A DNA stretch of 64,000 nt from positions 124,001 through 188,000 of the forward strand of contig CAJYTK010000013.1 of assembly GCA_913777615.1 (NCBI GenBank). The letters run 5' to 3'. Every line of letters starts with the position of its first letter. Within the stretch, counting starts at the first letter, position 1. The position numbers were made by a program, and so were the translations under genes. Below the pieces are notes generated by a model that did no database searches, was not told where the DNA came from, and saw only the letters and a program-made list of their open reading frames with translations. Shown piece by piece: positions 47,041 to 56,592 of the stretch. This DNA is from an uncultured Agrobacterium sp. (GTDB taxonomy: Bacteria; Pseudomonadota; Alphaproteobacteria; Rhizobiales; Rhizobiaceae).

Positions 47041-47926
47041 GTCTTACTCCTTTGAAGGTATCGAGGACATCGAGCAACTAGCGGTGCAACGGGCGCTGGG
47101 TCTTGAACGTTCGTGCGTGGAATTTCAGCCCGGCGTGCGCGTTGTTGCGGAAAGTAGAGGGATCGAGCGGACCGAGGTGCGGTTCCACGGCAATGGGTTT
47201 ACACCGCATCGGCACGACACCTACGCCTTGGGGCTGACGCTGCATGGCGTTCAGACCTTCCGATATCGCGGGGTCGAACGTTTTAGCATGCCGGGAAACG
47301 TGATCGTGCTGCATCCTGATGAAGTTCACGATGGCGCAGCTGGAACCGCTGACGGGCTGATCTATCGCATGGTCTACATGCCGCCTGAGTTGATCGGTGC
47401 TATTGATGGGTATTCTCGCTCATTGCCATTCGTGCCAGATCCTGTTGTTGCCGATGCGGAGCTATCCCGTGCGCTCGCCTACATTCTGTCGGACCTCGAG
47501 CACGAGCCGGATGATCTGGCCAAGGACGACGCCATTCAACGGATCGGGATGATTCTGGCTTATGAAGCGGGAGAACCTCGCAAGCGGGTTAGCAAAGTCG
47601 CGCAATCGGCGGTCTTACAGGCGCGTGACTTTCTTCTCAGTCATAGTGATGAGCCGGTGCGATCTGCCACGCTGGAGGAGATCACCGGGCTGGATCGATA
47701 CGCTTTGGCGCGGCATTTCAGGCAGGTTCTGGGTACCAGCCCGCACCGCTATCTTGTGATGCGCCGCCTTGGGCAGGCAAAGCAGTTGCTGTTAGCGGGC
47801 AACAGTCTGGCGGGCGCTGCAGTCGAAGTAGGCTTTGCGGATCAGGCCCATTTCACGCGGCATTTTCGTGACGCGTTCGGAATGACGCCAGGCCGGTGGT
47901 TGGCGCTGCAGGGTTGCGATGACTGA
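47039..47926 (+). CDS. AraC-family transcriptional regulator
   Basis: A 295-residue regulator with an N-terminal cupin-like effector domain (HRHDTYALGLTLHGVQTFRYRG, VIVLHPDEVHDG) and a C-terminal double helix-turn-helix (LEEITGLDRYALARHFRQVLGTSPHRYL; AAVEVGFADQAHFTRHFRDAFGMTPGRW). The start is uncertain: ATG 47039 overlaps the divergent DUF2000 start, while in-frame ATGs at 47012 and 47015 have a weak AAGG upstream. The likely target is the adjacent DUF2000 gene. The effector is not known. Confidence 0.88.
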   Translation: MSYSFEGIEDIEQLAVQRALGLERSCVEFQPGVRVVAESRGIERTEVRFHGNGFTPHRHDTYALGLTLHGVQTFRYRGVERFSMPGNVIVLHPDEVHDGAAGTADGLIYRMVYMPPELIGAIDGYSRSLPFVPDPVVADAELSRALAYILSDLEHEPDDLAKDDAIQRIGMILAYEAGEPRKRVSKVAQSAVLQARDFLLSHSDEPVRSATLEEITGLDRYALARHFRQVLGTSPHRYLVMRRLGQAKQLLLAGNSLAGAAVEVGFADQAHFTRHFRDAFGMTPGRWLALQGCDD

Positions 47927-48039
47927 GAATTGCGGTCTTTCCTATGCTGTTGGACATGCCGAAAACACGGTCAACGGATGGTTAAGCAAATGCGGCTATT
48001 GTGATTCCAGTAGCGCGTTTGAAGGCAGTTTTTCAGAGT

Positions 48040-48357
48040 ATGTGGACGAAGCATCACAAAAAAAGACGGTTTGGCCGTCTGGTTGTTCCAGCGATCACGG
48101 TCGCCTTTCTTTCCTATTTCGGCTATCATTCCATCCATGGTGATTTCGGACTGGAAGCGATGGAGCGGCTTGAGCGTCAGCGCATTGCGCGGACAGCCGA
48201 GCGCGACAAGATCGTCAAGACTCGTGTGGCGCTTGAGCGGCAGGTGGAATTGATGAGCGATGGTTCGCTTGAGCGAGATATGATCGACGAGATTTCGCGT
48301 TACCAGTTGAATATGTCAAAGCCGAACGAAATCGTCATCATGAACGGATATATGTGA
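48040..48357 (+). CDS. ftsB: FtsB/DivIC-type septum formation initiator
   Basis: Small division protein linking FtsL and FtsQ. 105 residues: short basic cytoplasmic start (MWTKHHKKRRFGR), one membrane span (about 14-34, LVVPAITVAFLSYFGYHSI), then a coiled coil (LEAMERLERQRIARTAERDKIVKTRVALERQVELM). The closing part, LERDMIDEISRYQLNMSKPNEIVIMN, is typical of alphaproteobacterial members. The ATG at 48040 gives the conserved start. Its place directly ahead of pdhA is common in rhizobia. Confidence 0.88.
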   Translation: MWTKHHKKRRFGRLVVPAITVAFLSYFGYHSIHGDFGLEAMERLERQRIARTAERDKIVKTRVALERQVELMSDGSLERDMIDEISRYQLNMSKPNEIVIMNGYM

Positions 48358-48378
48358 TTAACCCGATTTTGGTTAATC
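48356..48378. terminator. AT-rich palindrome after ftsB
   Basis: GATTAACC/GGTTAATC, perfect 8-base arms with a 7-base centre, beginning at the ftsB stop and followed by ATGAAATTTATTTTTATTT. It can be a terminator; an operator for the pdh promoter is the alternative. Confidence 0.5.
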
Positions 48379-48509
48379 ATGAAATTTATTTTTATTTACA
48401 GTCGTTTACTTAGAATATGTGCCATGCGTTTATGGCATTGCTGTGGCGACCTTTCTTGAATATGTTACGCGCCGATCCAACCATTCTAATTCAACTCAGG
48501 GAGGGATGA

Positions 48510-49556
48510 ATGGCGCCGCGCAAAAACGCGTCCGTATCCGGCCGCAAGACAACGGCAAAGACGCCTGCCAAGGAATTTACCGGCAAGAATTCTCCGGATT
48601 TCGGCAAGGACGAAGAACTCCACGCGTATCGCGAGATGCTGCTCATCCGTCGCTTCGAAGAAAAGGCCGGCCAGCTTTATGGCATGGGCTTCATCGGCGG
48701 TTTCTGTCACCTCTACATCGGCCAGGAGGCCGTTGTCGTTGGTATGCAGATGTCGCAGAAGGAAGGCGATCAGGTGATTACCGCATATCGTGACCACGGC
48801 CATATGCTGGCTGCTGGCATGAGCCCGCGCGGTGTCATGGCGGAACTGACCGGACGTCGCGGTGGCCTTTCCAAGGGTAAGGGCGGCTCGATGCACATGT
48901 TCTCCAAGGAGAAGCATTTCTACGGCGGTCACGGTATCGTCGGTGCGCAGGTTTCGCTCGGAACCGGTCTTGCCTTCGCCAACAAGTATCGCGGCAACGA
49001 CAATGTGTCGGTCACTTATTTCGGTGACGGCGCTGCGAACCAGGGCCAGGTCTATGAGAGCTTCAACATGGCTGCTCTCTGGAAGCTTCCGATCATCTAC
49101 ATCGTTGAGAACAACCGTTACGCCATGGGTACCTCGACCAGTCGTGCCACGGCACAGTCGAACTACTCGCTGCGCGGCTCCGGTTTCGGCATACCCGGCG
49201 TTCAGGTGGACGGCATGGATGTGCGCGCTGTCAAGGCTGCTGCGGACGAAGCGCTTGAACATTGCCGTTCCGGCAAGGGGCCGATCATCCTGGAAATGCT
49301 GACCTACCGTTATCGGGGTCACTCCATGTCCGACCCGGCCAAGTATCGTTCCAAGGAAGAAGTGCAGAAGATGCGCTCCGAGCAGGACCCGATCGAGCAG
49401 GTCAAGGCGCGGCTTATGGAACAGGGCTGGGCGAGCGAAGACGAGTTGAAGGCGATCGACAAGGATGTCCGTGACATCGTGGCCGACAGCGCCGACTTTG
49501 CCCAGAACGATCCAGAGCCGGATGTATCCGAGCTTTACACCGACATTCTGCTCTGA
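48510..49556 (+). CDS. pdhA: Pyruvate dehydrogenase E1 component subunit alpha
   Basis: Thiamine-diphosphate-dependent decarboxylation of pyruvate, with PdhB. 348 residues. The ThDP motif [20 protein letters not shown] runs to [10 protein letters not shown], and the phosphorylation-loop region [18 protein letters not shown] is conserved. A Lys/Thr/Ala-rich N-terminal extension of about 35 residues precedes the core. GGGAGGG lies just ahead of the ATG. First gene of a run of pdhA, pdhB and pdhC with gaps of 17 and 15 bases. Confidence 0.98.
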   Translation: MAPRKNASVSGRKTTAKTPAKEFTGKNSPDFGKDEELHAYREMLLIRRFEEKAGQLYGMGFIGGFCHLYIGQEAVVVGMQMSQKEGDQVITAYRDHGHMLAAGMSPRGVMAELTGRRGGLSKGKGGSMHMFSKEKHFYGGHGIVGAQVSLGTGLAFANKYRGNDNVSVTYFGDGAANQGQVYESFNMAALWKLPIIYIVENNRYAMGTSTSRATAQSNYSLRGSGFGIPGVQVDGMDVRAVKAAADEALEHCRSGKGPIILEMLTYRYRGHSMSDPAKYRSKEEVQKMRSEQDPIEQVKARLMEQGWASEDELKAIDKDVRDIVADSADFAQNDPEPDVSELYTDILL

Positions 49557-49573
49557 TCGGGAAAGGGAAAACA

Positions 49574-51001
49574 ATGCCAGTAGAAATTCTTATGCCCGCC
49601 CTTTCCCCGACCATGGAGGAGGGCACGCTTTCCAAATGGTTGAAAAAGGAAGGTGACAAGGTCACCTCCGGCGACGTGATCGCGGAAATCGAGACTGACA
49701 AGGCGACGATGGAAGTCGAAGCCGTGGACGAAGGCGTTATCGGTAAGATCCTGATCGACGCCGGCACCGAAAACGTAAAGGTGAATACGGCGATCGCCGT
49801 TCTCCTTCAGGAAGGTGAGAGCGCTGACGATCTGTCGTCTTCCGCAGCACCCAAGAAGGAAGCGCCGAAGGCCGAAGCTGCAAGCTCCGGTTCTGACGCC
49901 GCCGGCGGCAAGACCCGCGAAGCCAGCGAAGAGCCTTCCGCCGCGAAGGAAACGGCAAAGGCACCTGCTGCACCCAAGATCGAAGTTGCTGCCGATCCGG
50001 ATATTCCGGAAGGCACCGAGTTCGCCACTCAGACCGTGCGCGAAGCTCTTCGCGACGCCATGGCCGAAGAAATGCGCTCTGACGAAAACGTCTTCGTCAT
50101 GGGCGAAGAAGTTGCCGAATACCAAGGCGCCTACAAGATCACTCAGGGGTTGCTGCAGGAATTCGGCGCCAAGCGCGTTATCGATACGCCGATTACCGAG
50201 CACGGCTTTGCCGGTATCGGCGTCGGCGCTGCCATGACCGGCCTGAAGCCGATCGTCGAGTTCATGACGTTCAACTTCGCCATGCAGGCAATCGACCAGA
50301 TCGTCAACTCTGCTGCCAAGACACTCTATATGTCTGGCGGTCAGATGGGCGCACCGATGGTGTTCCGCGGTCCGTCGGGCGCTGCTGCCCGCGTGGCAGC
50401 TCAGCACTCGCAGTGCTATGCCGCTTGGTACAGCCACATTCCGGGTCTCAAGGTCGTCATGCCCTACACGGCAGCCGACGCCAAGGGTCTTTTGAAGGCT
50501 GCGATCCGCGATCCAAATCCGGTCATCTTCCTCGAAAACGAAATCCTGTACGGTCAGAGCTTCGAAGTGCCGAAGCTGGATGATTTCGTCCTGCCGATCG
50601 GCAAGGCGCGCATTCACCGCAAGGGCAAGGACGCGACCATCGTTTCCTTCGGTATCGGCATGACCTATGCGGTCAAGGCTGTCGCCGAGCTGGAAAAGGA
50701 AGGCATCGATGTCGAGTTGATCGACCTTCGCACCATCCGCCCGATGGATCTTCCGACGGTTATCGAATCCGTCAAGAAGACCGGCCGTCTGGTCACGGTC
50801 GAAGAAGGCTTCCCACAGTCATCGGTCGGTGATTTCATCTCCAACCAGGTTCAGCGCGCTGCCTTCGATTATCTCGATGCGCCGATTCTGACGATTGCCG
50901 GTAAGGATGTTCCGATGCCTTATGCTGCAAACCTGGAGAAGCTGGCTCTGCCGAACGTCGACGAAGTCATCCAGGCTGTCAAAGCCGTCTGCTACAAGTA
51001 A
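49574..51001 (+). CDS. pdhB: Pyruvate dehydrogenase E1 subunit beta with N-terminal lipoyl domain
   Basis: 475 residues, longer than a plain E1-beta because residues 1-80 are a lipoyl domain ([14 protein letters not shown]; lipoylated Lys43 in [10 protein letters not shown]). An Ala/Pro/Lys-rich linker (about 85-145) follows, then the E1-beta catalytic body ([42 protein letters not shown]). This layout is known from rhizobia and some other alphaproteobacteria. The lipoyl domain is nearly the same as that of the E2 gene downstream, so one probably arose from the other. Confidence 0.97.
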   Translation: MPVEILMPALSPTMEEGTLSKWLKKEGDKVTSGDVIAEIETDKATMEVEAVDEGVIGKILIDAGTENVKVNTAIAVLLQEGESADDLSSSAAPKKEAPKAEAASSGSDAAGGKTREASEEPSAAKETAKAPAAPKIEVAADPDIPEGTEFATQTVREALRDAMAEEMRSDENVFVMGEEVAEYQGAYKITQGLLQEFGAKRVIDTPITEHGFAGIGVGAAMTGLKPIVEFMTFNFAMQAIDQIVNSAAKTLYMSGGQMGAPMVFRGPSGAAARVAAQHSQCYAAWYSHIPGLKVVMPYTAADAKGLLKAAIRDPNPVIFLENEILYGQSFEVPKLDDFVLPIGKARIHRKGKDATIVSFGIGMTYAVKAVAELEKEGIDVELIDLRTIRPMDLPTVIESVKKTGRLVTVEEGFPQSSVGDFISNQVQRAAFDYLDAPILTIAGKDVPMPYAANLEKLALPNVDEVIQAVKAVCYK

Positions 51002-51016
51002 GGGGAGGGCGTTTCG

Positions 51017-52411
51017 ATGCCTATCAACATCACCATGCCTGCCCTTTCGCCGACGATGGAAGAGGGCAATCTGGCCAAGTGGCTGGTCAAGGAAGGCGAC
51101 AAGGTTGCTCCCGGCGACGTGATTGCCGAAATTGAAACCGACAAGGCGACCATGGAAGTGGAAGCCGTGGACGAGGGTACGGTCGCCAAGATCGTGGTCC
51201 CGGCCGGTACGGAAGCGGTCAAGGTCAATGCCTTGATCGCCATCCTCGCTGGCGAAGGCGAAGACGTGGCTGACGCGGCAAAGGGTGGCGATGCTGCTCC
51301 TGCAAAGTCTGAAGCGAAGGCTGACACTCCTAAGCAGGAAGCAAAGGCCGAGGCCCCGAAGGAAGAGAAGTCTGAAGCTGCTCCCAAGGCTGACACGCCT
51401 GTTGCAGATCAGGCGGCTGCGCCTTCCACGCCAGCACCTGTGTCCAAGTCTGGTGAGCGTCTCTTCGCTTCGCCGCTTGCACGGCGCATGGCTAAGGATG
51501 CCGGTCTTGATCTTTCGGCTGTATCCGGCTCCGGCCCGCATGGCCGCATCGTCAAGTCTGACGTCGAAAAGGCAGTCGCTTCCGGTGGCGCAAAGGCTGC
51601 ACCGGCTGCTGCACAGGCATCTGCATCGTCGGCTGCTCCGGCTCCGGCCGCTGCAAAGGGTCCGTCGGATGACAGCGTTCTCAAGCTGTTTGCCGAAGGC
51701 TCTTACGAGCTTCTGCCGCACGACGGCATGCGCAAGACGATTGCTTCGCGCCTGACCGAGTCGACCCAGACGGTTCCGTCCTACACGGTGTCGATGGAAT
51801 GCGAACTCGATGCGATGCTGAAGCTTCGTGCGGAGATCAATGCATCCGCACCGGTGAAGAAGACCGAGAAGGGCGAGGTTCCGGCCTTCAAGCTCTCCGT
51901 CAACGACTTCATCATCAAGGCGATGGCGCTTGCGCTGCGTGACGTCCCGATGGCGAATGCTTCCTGGACGTCTACTGCCCGCGTTCTGCACAAGCATGCC
52001 GATGTCGGCGTTGCCGTGTCGATCCCGGATGGCTTGATCACGCCGATCGTCCGCAAGGCCGAGGAGAAGTCGCTCTCGGCTATCTCCAACGAGGTCAAGG
52101 ATCTTGCCAAGCGTGCTCGTGACAAGAAGCTGAAGCCGGAAGAATACCAGGGCGGCACCACATCCGTGTCCAACCTTGGCATGTTCGGCGTTTCATCCTT
52201 CACCTCGATCGTCAACCTGCCGCAGGCTTCGATCGTCTCCATCGGCGCTGGCGTCGAGAAGCCCGTCGTTCGCGGCGGCAAGATCGAAGTCGGCACGGTG
52301 ATGACAGCGACCTTTGCCTTCGACCACCGCGTTATCGATGGCGCGCTCGGCGCGGAACTCGCTTCCGCCTTCAAGCGCTACATCGAAAGCCCGATGTCGA
52401 TGCTGGTCTGA
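51017..52411 (+). CDS. pdhC: Dihydrolipoamide acetyltransferase (E2 of pyruvate dehydrogenase)
   Basis: 464 residues. One lipoyl domain (residues 1-80, Lys43 in [10 protein letters not shown]), an Ala/Lys-rich linker, a peripheral subunit-binding domain (about 150-185, [17 protein letters not shown]), a second linker, and the catalytic domain ending with the active-site His in [16 protein letters not shown]. It forms the core of the complex and accepts acetyl groups for CoA. It starts 15 bases after pdhB. Confidence 0.97.
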   Translation: MPINITMPALSPTMEEGNLAKWLVKEGDKVAPGDVIAEIETDKATMEVEAVDEGTVAKIVVPAGTEAVKVNALIAILAGEGEDVADAAKGGDAAPAKSEAKADTPKQEAKAEAPKEEKSEAAPKADTPVADQAAAPSTPAPVSKSGERLFASPLARRMAKDAGLDLSAVSGSGPHGRIVKSDVEKAVASGGAKAAPAAAQASASSAAPAPAAAKGPSDDSVLKLFAEGSYELLPHDGMRKTIASRLTESTQTVPSYTVSMECELDAMLKLRAEINASAPVKKTEKGEVPAFKLSVNDFIIKAMALALRDVPMANASWTSTARVLHKHADVGVAVSIPDGLITPIVRKAEEKSLSAISNEVKDLAKRARDKKLKPEEYQGGTTSVSNLGMFGVSSFTSIVNLPQASIVSIGAGVEKPVVRGGKIEVGTVMTATFAFDHRVIDGALGAELASAFKRYIESPMSMLV

Positions 52412-52469
52412 TAAATAGTCGAGCCGGATGCTGATGCAGCTTTCGGCTCTTCTCCTTCTGGAGGCAGAT

Positions 52470-53117
52470 GTGACGAAAACCGTTCTTTGCTACGGCGACA
52501 GCCTGACATGGGGATACGACGCTGAAAATCTTGGTCGTCATGCCTTTGAAGACCGTTGGCCAAGCGTGCTGCAAAAGGCGCTGGGCGTTGAGGTCAGTGT
52601 CATTGCCGAAGGCTTGAATGGGCGCACCACCGCCTATGACGATCATCTGGCCGATTGCGACCGCAATGGTGCAACGCTGCTGCCGACGATCCTGCACAGC
52701 CATGCGCCGCTCGATCTCGTCATCATCATGCTCGGCACCAACGATCTGAAGCGCGGCATCGGTGCTGGCTCTGCAGTTGGTGCTGTCAAGGGTGTGGAAC
52801 GGCTGGTAAGCCTCATCCGGCATCACGCCTGGTCCTTCGAGGATCAGGACGAGCCGGAGATCCTGATCGTTTCGCCGCCGCATATTTGTGAAACCGGCAA
52901 CGAGATGTTTGCGGCGATGTATGCGGGTGCCATCGAACAATCGAAGATGATGGGTTCGCTCTATCGCGATCTGGCAGACGACAAGGGTTGTGCCTTTTTC
53001 GATGCTGCCTCCGTTGCGGTGACGACACCCCTCGATGGCGTTCATCTGGACGCTGAAAATACACGTGCGCTGGGACGCGGGCTTGAGCCCGTGGTGCGCA
53101 TGTTGCTTGGAATCTGA
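52470..53117 (+). CDS. SGNH/GDSL-family hydrolase
   Basis: A 215-residue esterase-fold protein. Block I VLCYGDSLTWGYD holds the nucleophile Ser, block III LGTNDLKRG the oxyanion Asn, and block V DGVHLDAENTRALG the Asp-x-x-His pair. It has no signal peptide. A GTG start at 52470 is preferred because GGAGG lies 5 bases ahead; an upstream in-frame start at 52428 would add an unconserved stretch. It sits between the E2 and E3 genes, a place where rhizobia often carry this gene, but its substrate is unknown. Confidence 0.88.
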   Translation: MTKTVLCYGDSLTWGYDAENLGRHAFEDRWPSVLQKALGVEVSVIAEGLNGRTTAYDDHLADCDRNGATLLPTILHSHAPLDLVIIMLGTNDLKRGIGAGSAVGAVKGVERLVSLIRHHAWSFEDQDEPEILIVSPPHICETGNEMFAAMYAGAIEQSKMMGSLYRDLADDKGCAFFDAASVAVTTPLDGVHLDAENTRALGRGLEPVVRMLLGI

Positions 53118-53180
53118 TTTGAATTCGATTGACGCAGCGGCGGACTAGTCGCCGTCAAAGAGATAAAGGCAGGACATAGA

Positions 53181-54626
53181 ATGGCTCAATCTTACGACGT
53201 CATCATCATCGGCTCCGGTCCCGGCGGTTACGTTACGGCAATCCGTGCGGCACAACTCGGCCTGAAGACGGCGATCGTCGAGCGCGAACATCTTGGCGGT
53301 ATCTGCCTCAACTGGGGCTGCATTCCCACCAAGGCGCTTCTGCGTTCTGCCGAAGTGCTCGACAACGCCCATCACGCGAAGAATTACGGCCTGAAGCTGG
53401 AGGGAACGATCAGCGCGGATGTGAAGGAAGTTGTCGCCCGTTCGCGAGGCGTGTCCGCTCGCCTGAATGGCGGCGTCGCCTTTCTGATGAAGAAGAACAA
53501 GATCGACGTCATCTGGGGTGAAGCCAAGCTCGCCAAGCCGAATGAGATTGTCGTTGGCAAAATTTCCAAGCCGATCGTTCAGCCGCAGAACCCGGTTCCG
53601 AAGGGTGTTCTGGGTGAGGGCACTTATACGGCCAAGCACATCATCGTCGCGACTGGCGCGCGTCCGCGTGCGCTGCCCGGCATCGAACCGGATGGCAAGC
53701 TGATCTGGACCTACTTCGAGGCGATGAAGCCGGACTTCATGCCGAAGTCCATCGTTGTCATGGGGTCGGGCGCAATCGGTATCGAATTCGCCTCCTTCTA
53801 TCGCTCGATGGGCGTGGACGTGACAGTGGTCGAGCTGATGGCCAACATCATGCCGGTGGAAGACGCGGAAATCTCGACTTTCGCTCGCAAACAGCTTGAG
53901 AAGCGCGGCCTGAAGATCATCACCGAAGCCAAGGTTTCTAAGGTCGAAAAGGGCTCGAATTCGATCACCGCCCATGTCGAGACCAAGGACGGCAAGGTCC
54001 AGCAGATCACCGCGGATCGTCTTATTTCGGCTGTCGGCGTTCAGGGCAATATCGAGAATCTTGGTCTTGAAGTACTTGGCGTGAAGACGGATCGTGGCTG
54101 TGTTGTCATCGACGGTTACGGAAAGACCAACGTTCCGGGCCTCTACGCCATTGGCGATGTCGCCGGTCCTCCAATGCTTGCTCACAAGGCAGAGCATGAA
54201 GGCGTTATCTGCATCGAGAAGATCGCAGGCGTCCCAGGCGTGCACCCGATGGATAAGGCGAAGATCCCCGGATGCACGTACTGCAATCCTCAGGTCGCTT
54301 CGGTCGGTCTGACGGAAGCCAAGGCGAAAGAGCAGGGACGTGAAATCCGCGTCGGCCGCTACTCCTTTGCTGCCAATGGCAAGGCCATCGCGCTTGGTGA
54401 AGACCAAGGCATGGTCAAGACCATCTTCGACAAGAAGACCGGCGAGTTGATCGGCGCGCATATGGTGGGCGCGGAAGTGACTGAACTCATTCAGGGCTTT
54501 GTTGTAGCGATGAACCTTGAGACGACGGAAGAGGAGTTGATGCATACTATATTCCCGCATCCGACCCTGTCGGAAATGATGAAGGAAAGCGTGCTGGACG
54601 CTTACGGACGTGTGTTGAACGCTTGA
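53181..54626 (+). CDS. lpdA: Dihydrolipoyl dehydrogenase (E3)
   Basis: Flavoprotein that reoxidises dihydrolipoamide with NAD. 481 residues. FAD-binding GSGPGGYVTAIRAAQLG, the redox disulfide in GGICLNWGCIPTKALL, NAD-binding GSGAIGIEFASFY, and the C-terminal His-Glu pair in HTIFPHPTLSE are all visible. Between E2 and E3 lies only the SGNH gene, so this E3 is probably the pyruvate dehydrogenase one. Confidence 0.97.
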   Translation: MAQSYDVIIIGSGPGGYVTAIRAAQLGLKTAIVEREHLGGICLNWGCIPTKALLRSAEVLDNAHHAKNYGLKLEGTISADVKEVVARSRGVSARLNGGVAFLMKKNKIDVIWGEAKLAKPNEIVVGKISKPIVQPQNPVPKGVLGEGTYTAKHIIVATGARPRALPGIEPDGKLIWTYFEAMKPDFMPKSIVVMGSGAIGIEFASFYRSMGVDVTVVELMANIMPVEDAEISTFARKQLEKRGLKIITEAKVSKVEKGSNSITAHVETKDGKVQQITADRLISAVGVQGNIENLGLEVLGVKTDRGCVVIDGYGKTNVPGLYAIGDVAGPPMLAHKAEHEGVICIEKIAGVPGVHPMDKAKIPGCTYCNPQVASVGLTEAKAKEQGREIRVGRYSFAANGKAIALGEDQGMVKTIFDKKTGELIGAHMVGAEVTELIQGFVVAMNLETTEEELMHTIFPHPTLSEMMKESVLDAYGRVLNA

Positions 54627-54681
54627 TAATTGCTCTCGTCGCTCCCACTCTCTGAGGGAGCGACATCAAGGGAGAATGATC

Positions 54682-54936
54682 ATGTCGATTGTTACGGAAG
54701 CTTGGGTTGTTTTCCTGCTGATCGGCCTGGTGGCCGGTTTCCTCGCCAGCCTCATCGTTGGCGGCGGCGGATTGATCGGTTGCCTCTTGAGTGGCGTCAT
54801 CGGCGCATTTGTCGGCGGCTATCTGTTCAATGCTTTCGGCATTTCGCTTGGTATTGAAAACGCTCTGGTGGTGCAGATCATTCATGCGACGGTGGGGGCT
54901 ATCATCGTCACGCTGATTGCAAGGCTAATTGCCTAG
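54682..54936 (+). CDS. GlsB/YeaQ/YmgE-family membrane protein, copy 1
   Basis: An 84-residue protein with three predicted spans of the transglycosylase-associated/GlsB type (LLIGLVAGFLASLIVGGGGLIG, LLSGVIGAFVGGYLFNAFGI). The family is linked to envelope stress but has no known activity. The ATG at 54682 is preferred over 54676 because the AGGGAG sequence is then 7 bases away. A second family member follows after 42 bases. Confidence 0.82.
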   Translation: MSIVTEAWVVFLLIGLVAGFLASLIVGGGGLIGCLLSGVIGAFVGGYLFNAFGISLGIENALVVQIIHATVGAIIVTLIARLIA

Positions 54937-54978
54937 GCAGGCTTTTGCAAAGCGGCGGGTTGAAGAAAGGGATTGCGG

Positions 54979-55227
54979 ATGGAAAGTGTGGGCTGGATTG
55001 CTGCCATCATTATCGGCGGCCTTGCGGGCTGGCTTGCGGGCAAGCTCATGGATATGCGTTTTGGCATCTTCATGAACATTGTGCTGGGCATTGTCGGCTC
55101 CGTCGTCGCCGTTGCGGTGTTGCGCACATTCGACGTGTTTGTGGAAGACAGCCGCCTCGGCTACTTCGTCACGTCTTTCCTGGGCGCAAGCCTTCTGTTA
55201 TTCCTCGCCAAGCTCGTCAGGCGTTAA
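54979..55227 (+). CDS. GlsB/YeaQ/YmgE-family membrane protein, copy 2
   Basis: An 82-residue protein with three predicted spans (WIAAIIIGGLAGWLAGKLMDM, GIFMNIVLGIVGSVVAVAVL, LGYFVTSFLGASLLLFL). It matches copy 1 in topology and in the GLxxGxxxGK-type first span but is clearly diverged, so the duplication is old. The ATG at 54979 has AAAGGGA upstream. It lies 35 bases before lipA. Confidence 0.82.
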   Translation: MESVGWIAAIIIGGLAGWLAGKLMDMRFGIFMNIVLGIVGSVVAVAVLRTFDVFVEDSRLGYFVTSFLGASLLLFLAKLVRR

Positions 55228-55262
55228 AGCCGCTTTAGAAGCGGCAGAAGCAGGTTTCTCTC

Positions 55263-56237
55263 ATGGTCACTATTCTCGACAGGATGTCCCAGCCGGACGA
55301 AAAGCGTATCCGCCATCCGGAAAAGGCGCATAAGCCCGACACGGAAGTGGCGCGCAAGCCGGAATGGATTCGCGTCAAGGCGCCTACCTCCAAGGGCTAC
55401 CATGAGACGCGCGAACTGGTTCGCAGCCACAAGCTGGTGACGGTGTGCGAAGAAGCAGGCTGTCCAAACATCGGCGAGTGCTGGGAAAAGAAGCACGCGA
55501 CCTTCATGATCATGGGCGAGATCTGCACGCGCGCCTGCGCCTTCTGCAACGTCTCGACCGGCAAGCCCAATCCGCTTGATCTCAATGAGCCGGAAAACGT
55601 TGCCAAGGCCGTCAAGCAGATGGGCCTTAGCCACGTCGTCATCACGTCGGTCGACCGCGATGACCTCTCAGACGGTGGCGCCGAGCATTTCGAAAAGGTG
55701 ATATGGGCAATCCGTGCCGCTTCGCCGAACACGACCATTGAAATCCTGACGCCTGATTTCCTGAAAAAGCCCGGTGCGCTGGAGCGCGTTGTTGCCGCCA
55801 AGCCCGACGTTTTCAACCACAATATGGAAACGGTTCCCGGCAACTACCTGACCGTTCGTCCAGGCGCACGTTACTTCCACTCCGTTCGTCTGCTGCAACG
55901 GGTGAAGGAACTGGACCCCACGATGTTCACCAAGTCCGGCATCATGGTAGGTCTTGGCGAAGAGCGGAACGAAGTCCTGCAGCTGATGGACGACCTTCGC
56001 AGCGCCGATGTCGACTTCCTGACGATTGGCCAGTATTTGCAGCCGACGCGCAAGCATCACAAGGTGGAACGCTTCGTGACCCCTGAAGAGTTCAAGTCCT
56101 ACGAAACGGTTGCCTACACAAAGGGCTTCCTGATGGTCTCGTCCAGCCCGCTAACGCGATCGTCGCACCATGCAGGCGACGATTTCGAACGTCTTCGTGC
56201 CAATCGTGAGAAGAAGCTTCTGGCTGCTGCTGAGTGA
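55263..56237 (+). CDS. lipA: Lipoyl synthase
   Basis: Radical-SAM enzyme that inserts two sulfurs into protein-bound octanoyl groups. 324 residues. Both iron-sulfur cluster motifs are complete: C62, C67, C73 in [12 protein letters not shown] (auxiliary cluster) and C88, C92, C95 in CTRACAFC (radical SAM). The C-terminal serine motif is seen as [10 protein letters not shown]. It supplies the lipoyl cofactor used by the E1-beta and E2 proteins encoded just upstream, which makes the cluster functionally coherent. Confidence 0.97.
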   Translation: MVTILDRMSQPDEKRIRHPEKAHKPDTEVARKPEWIRVKAPTSKGYHETRELVRSHKLVTVCEEAGCPNIGECWEKKHATFMIMGEICTRACAFCNVSTGKPNPLDLNEPENVAKAVKQMGLSHVVITSVDRDDLSDGGAEHFEKVIWAIRAASPNTTIEILTPDFLKKPGALERVVAAKPDVFNHNMETVPGNYLTVRPGARYFHSVRLLQRVKELDPTMFTKSGIMVGLGEERNEVLQLMDDLRSADVDFLTIGQYLQPTRKHHKVERFVTPEEFKSYETVAYTKGFLMVSSSPLTRSSHHAGDDFERLRANREKKLLAAAE

Positions 56238-56241
56238 TTGG

Positions 56242-56261
56242 TCAGCGCTTCACAGCGCTGA
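56242..56261 (+). terminator. Hairpin after lipA
   Basis: TCAGCGCT/AGCGCTGA, 8-bp stem with a TCAC loop, 4 bases past the lipA stop. No T run follows. Confidence 0.5.
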
Positions 56262-56321
56262 GCCGACAACTTTCAGGGATCGTAGGCCAGCCTAGGTATC
56301 GGAGCGGCAACACCTCATCCG

Positions 56322-56371
56322 TGATCCCGCACTTGGACAGTGGGATCAAGCGCGATCTCTTCTGTAATCGC
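56322..56371. repeat. Double-palindrome intergenic element (RIME-like)
   Basis: Two adjacent inverted repeats: TGATCCC(G)CAC/GTGGGATCA at 56322-56348 and CGCGAT/ATCGCG at 56351-56371. They lie in the 355-base gap between lipA and parE, which contains no convincing gene. Rhizobial intergenic mosaic elements have this two-palindrome design; assignment to a family needs a genome-wide copy count. Confidence 0.45.
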
Positions 56372-56560
56372 GAGAGCCTCATTTCGCATTGCATACACAA
56401 GGGGGCTGGGTACCGCCTGGAGGCAAGTATGACGTGTGGGGTGAAGCTCGCGCCGAAAACACGCATCGCAATCTAACTTGGACAGCAACGGTTCAGAGCC
56501 GGCCATGACAAACAAGGGTCATCAAGTCTCTGCCAAGGCTTCCTAATGATTTCGATTGCG

Positions 56561-56587
56561 TGTCGGGTTGGTCAAACCAACCCGACA
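56561..56587 (-). terminator. Hairpin after parE
   Basis: Perfect 11-bp stem TGTCGGGTTGG/CCAACCCGACA with a 5-base loop, 5 bases beyond the parE stop. No T run on the minus strand. Confidence 0.6.
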
Positions 56588-56592
56588 ATCCA

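Noticed and set aside
48356-48378. CtrA site ahead of pdhA
   Set aside because: The TTAA blocks are inverted and 11 bases apart, not the TTAA-N7-TTAAC direct arrangement.
56242-56466. 74-codon minus-strand open frame in the lipA-parE gap
   Set aside because: It runs through the palindromes and lacks a ribosome-binding sequence; the residue pattern is what translated intergenic repeats give.
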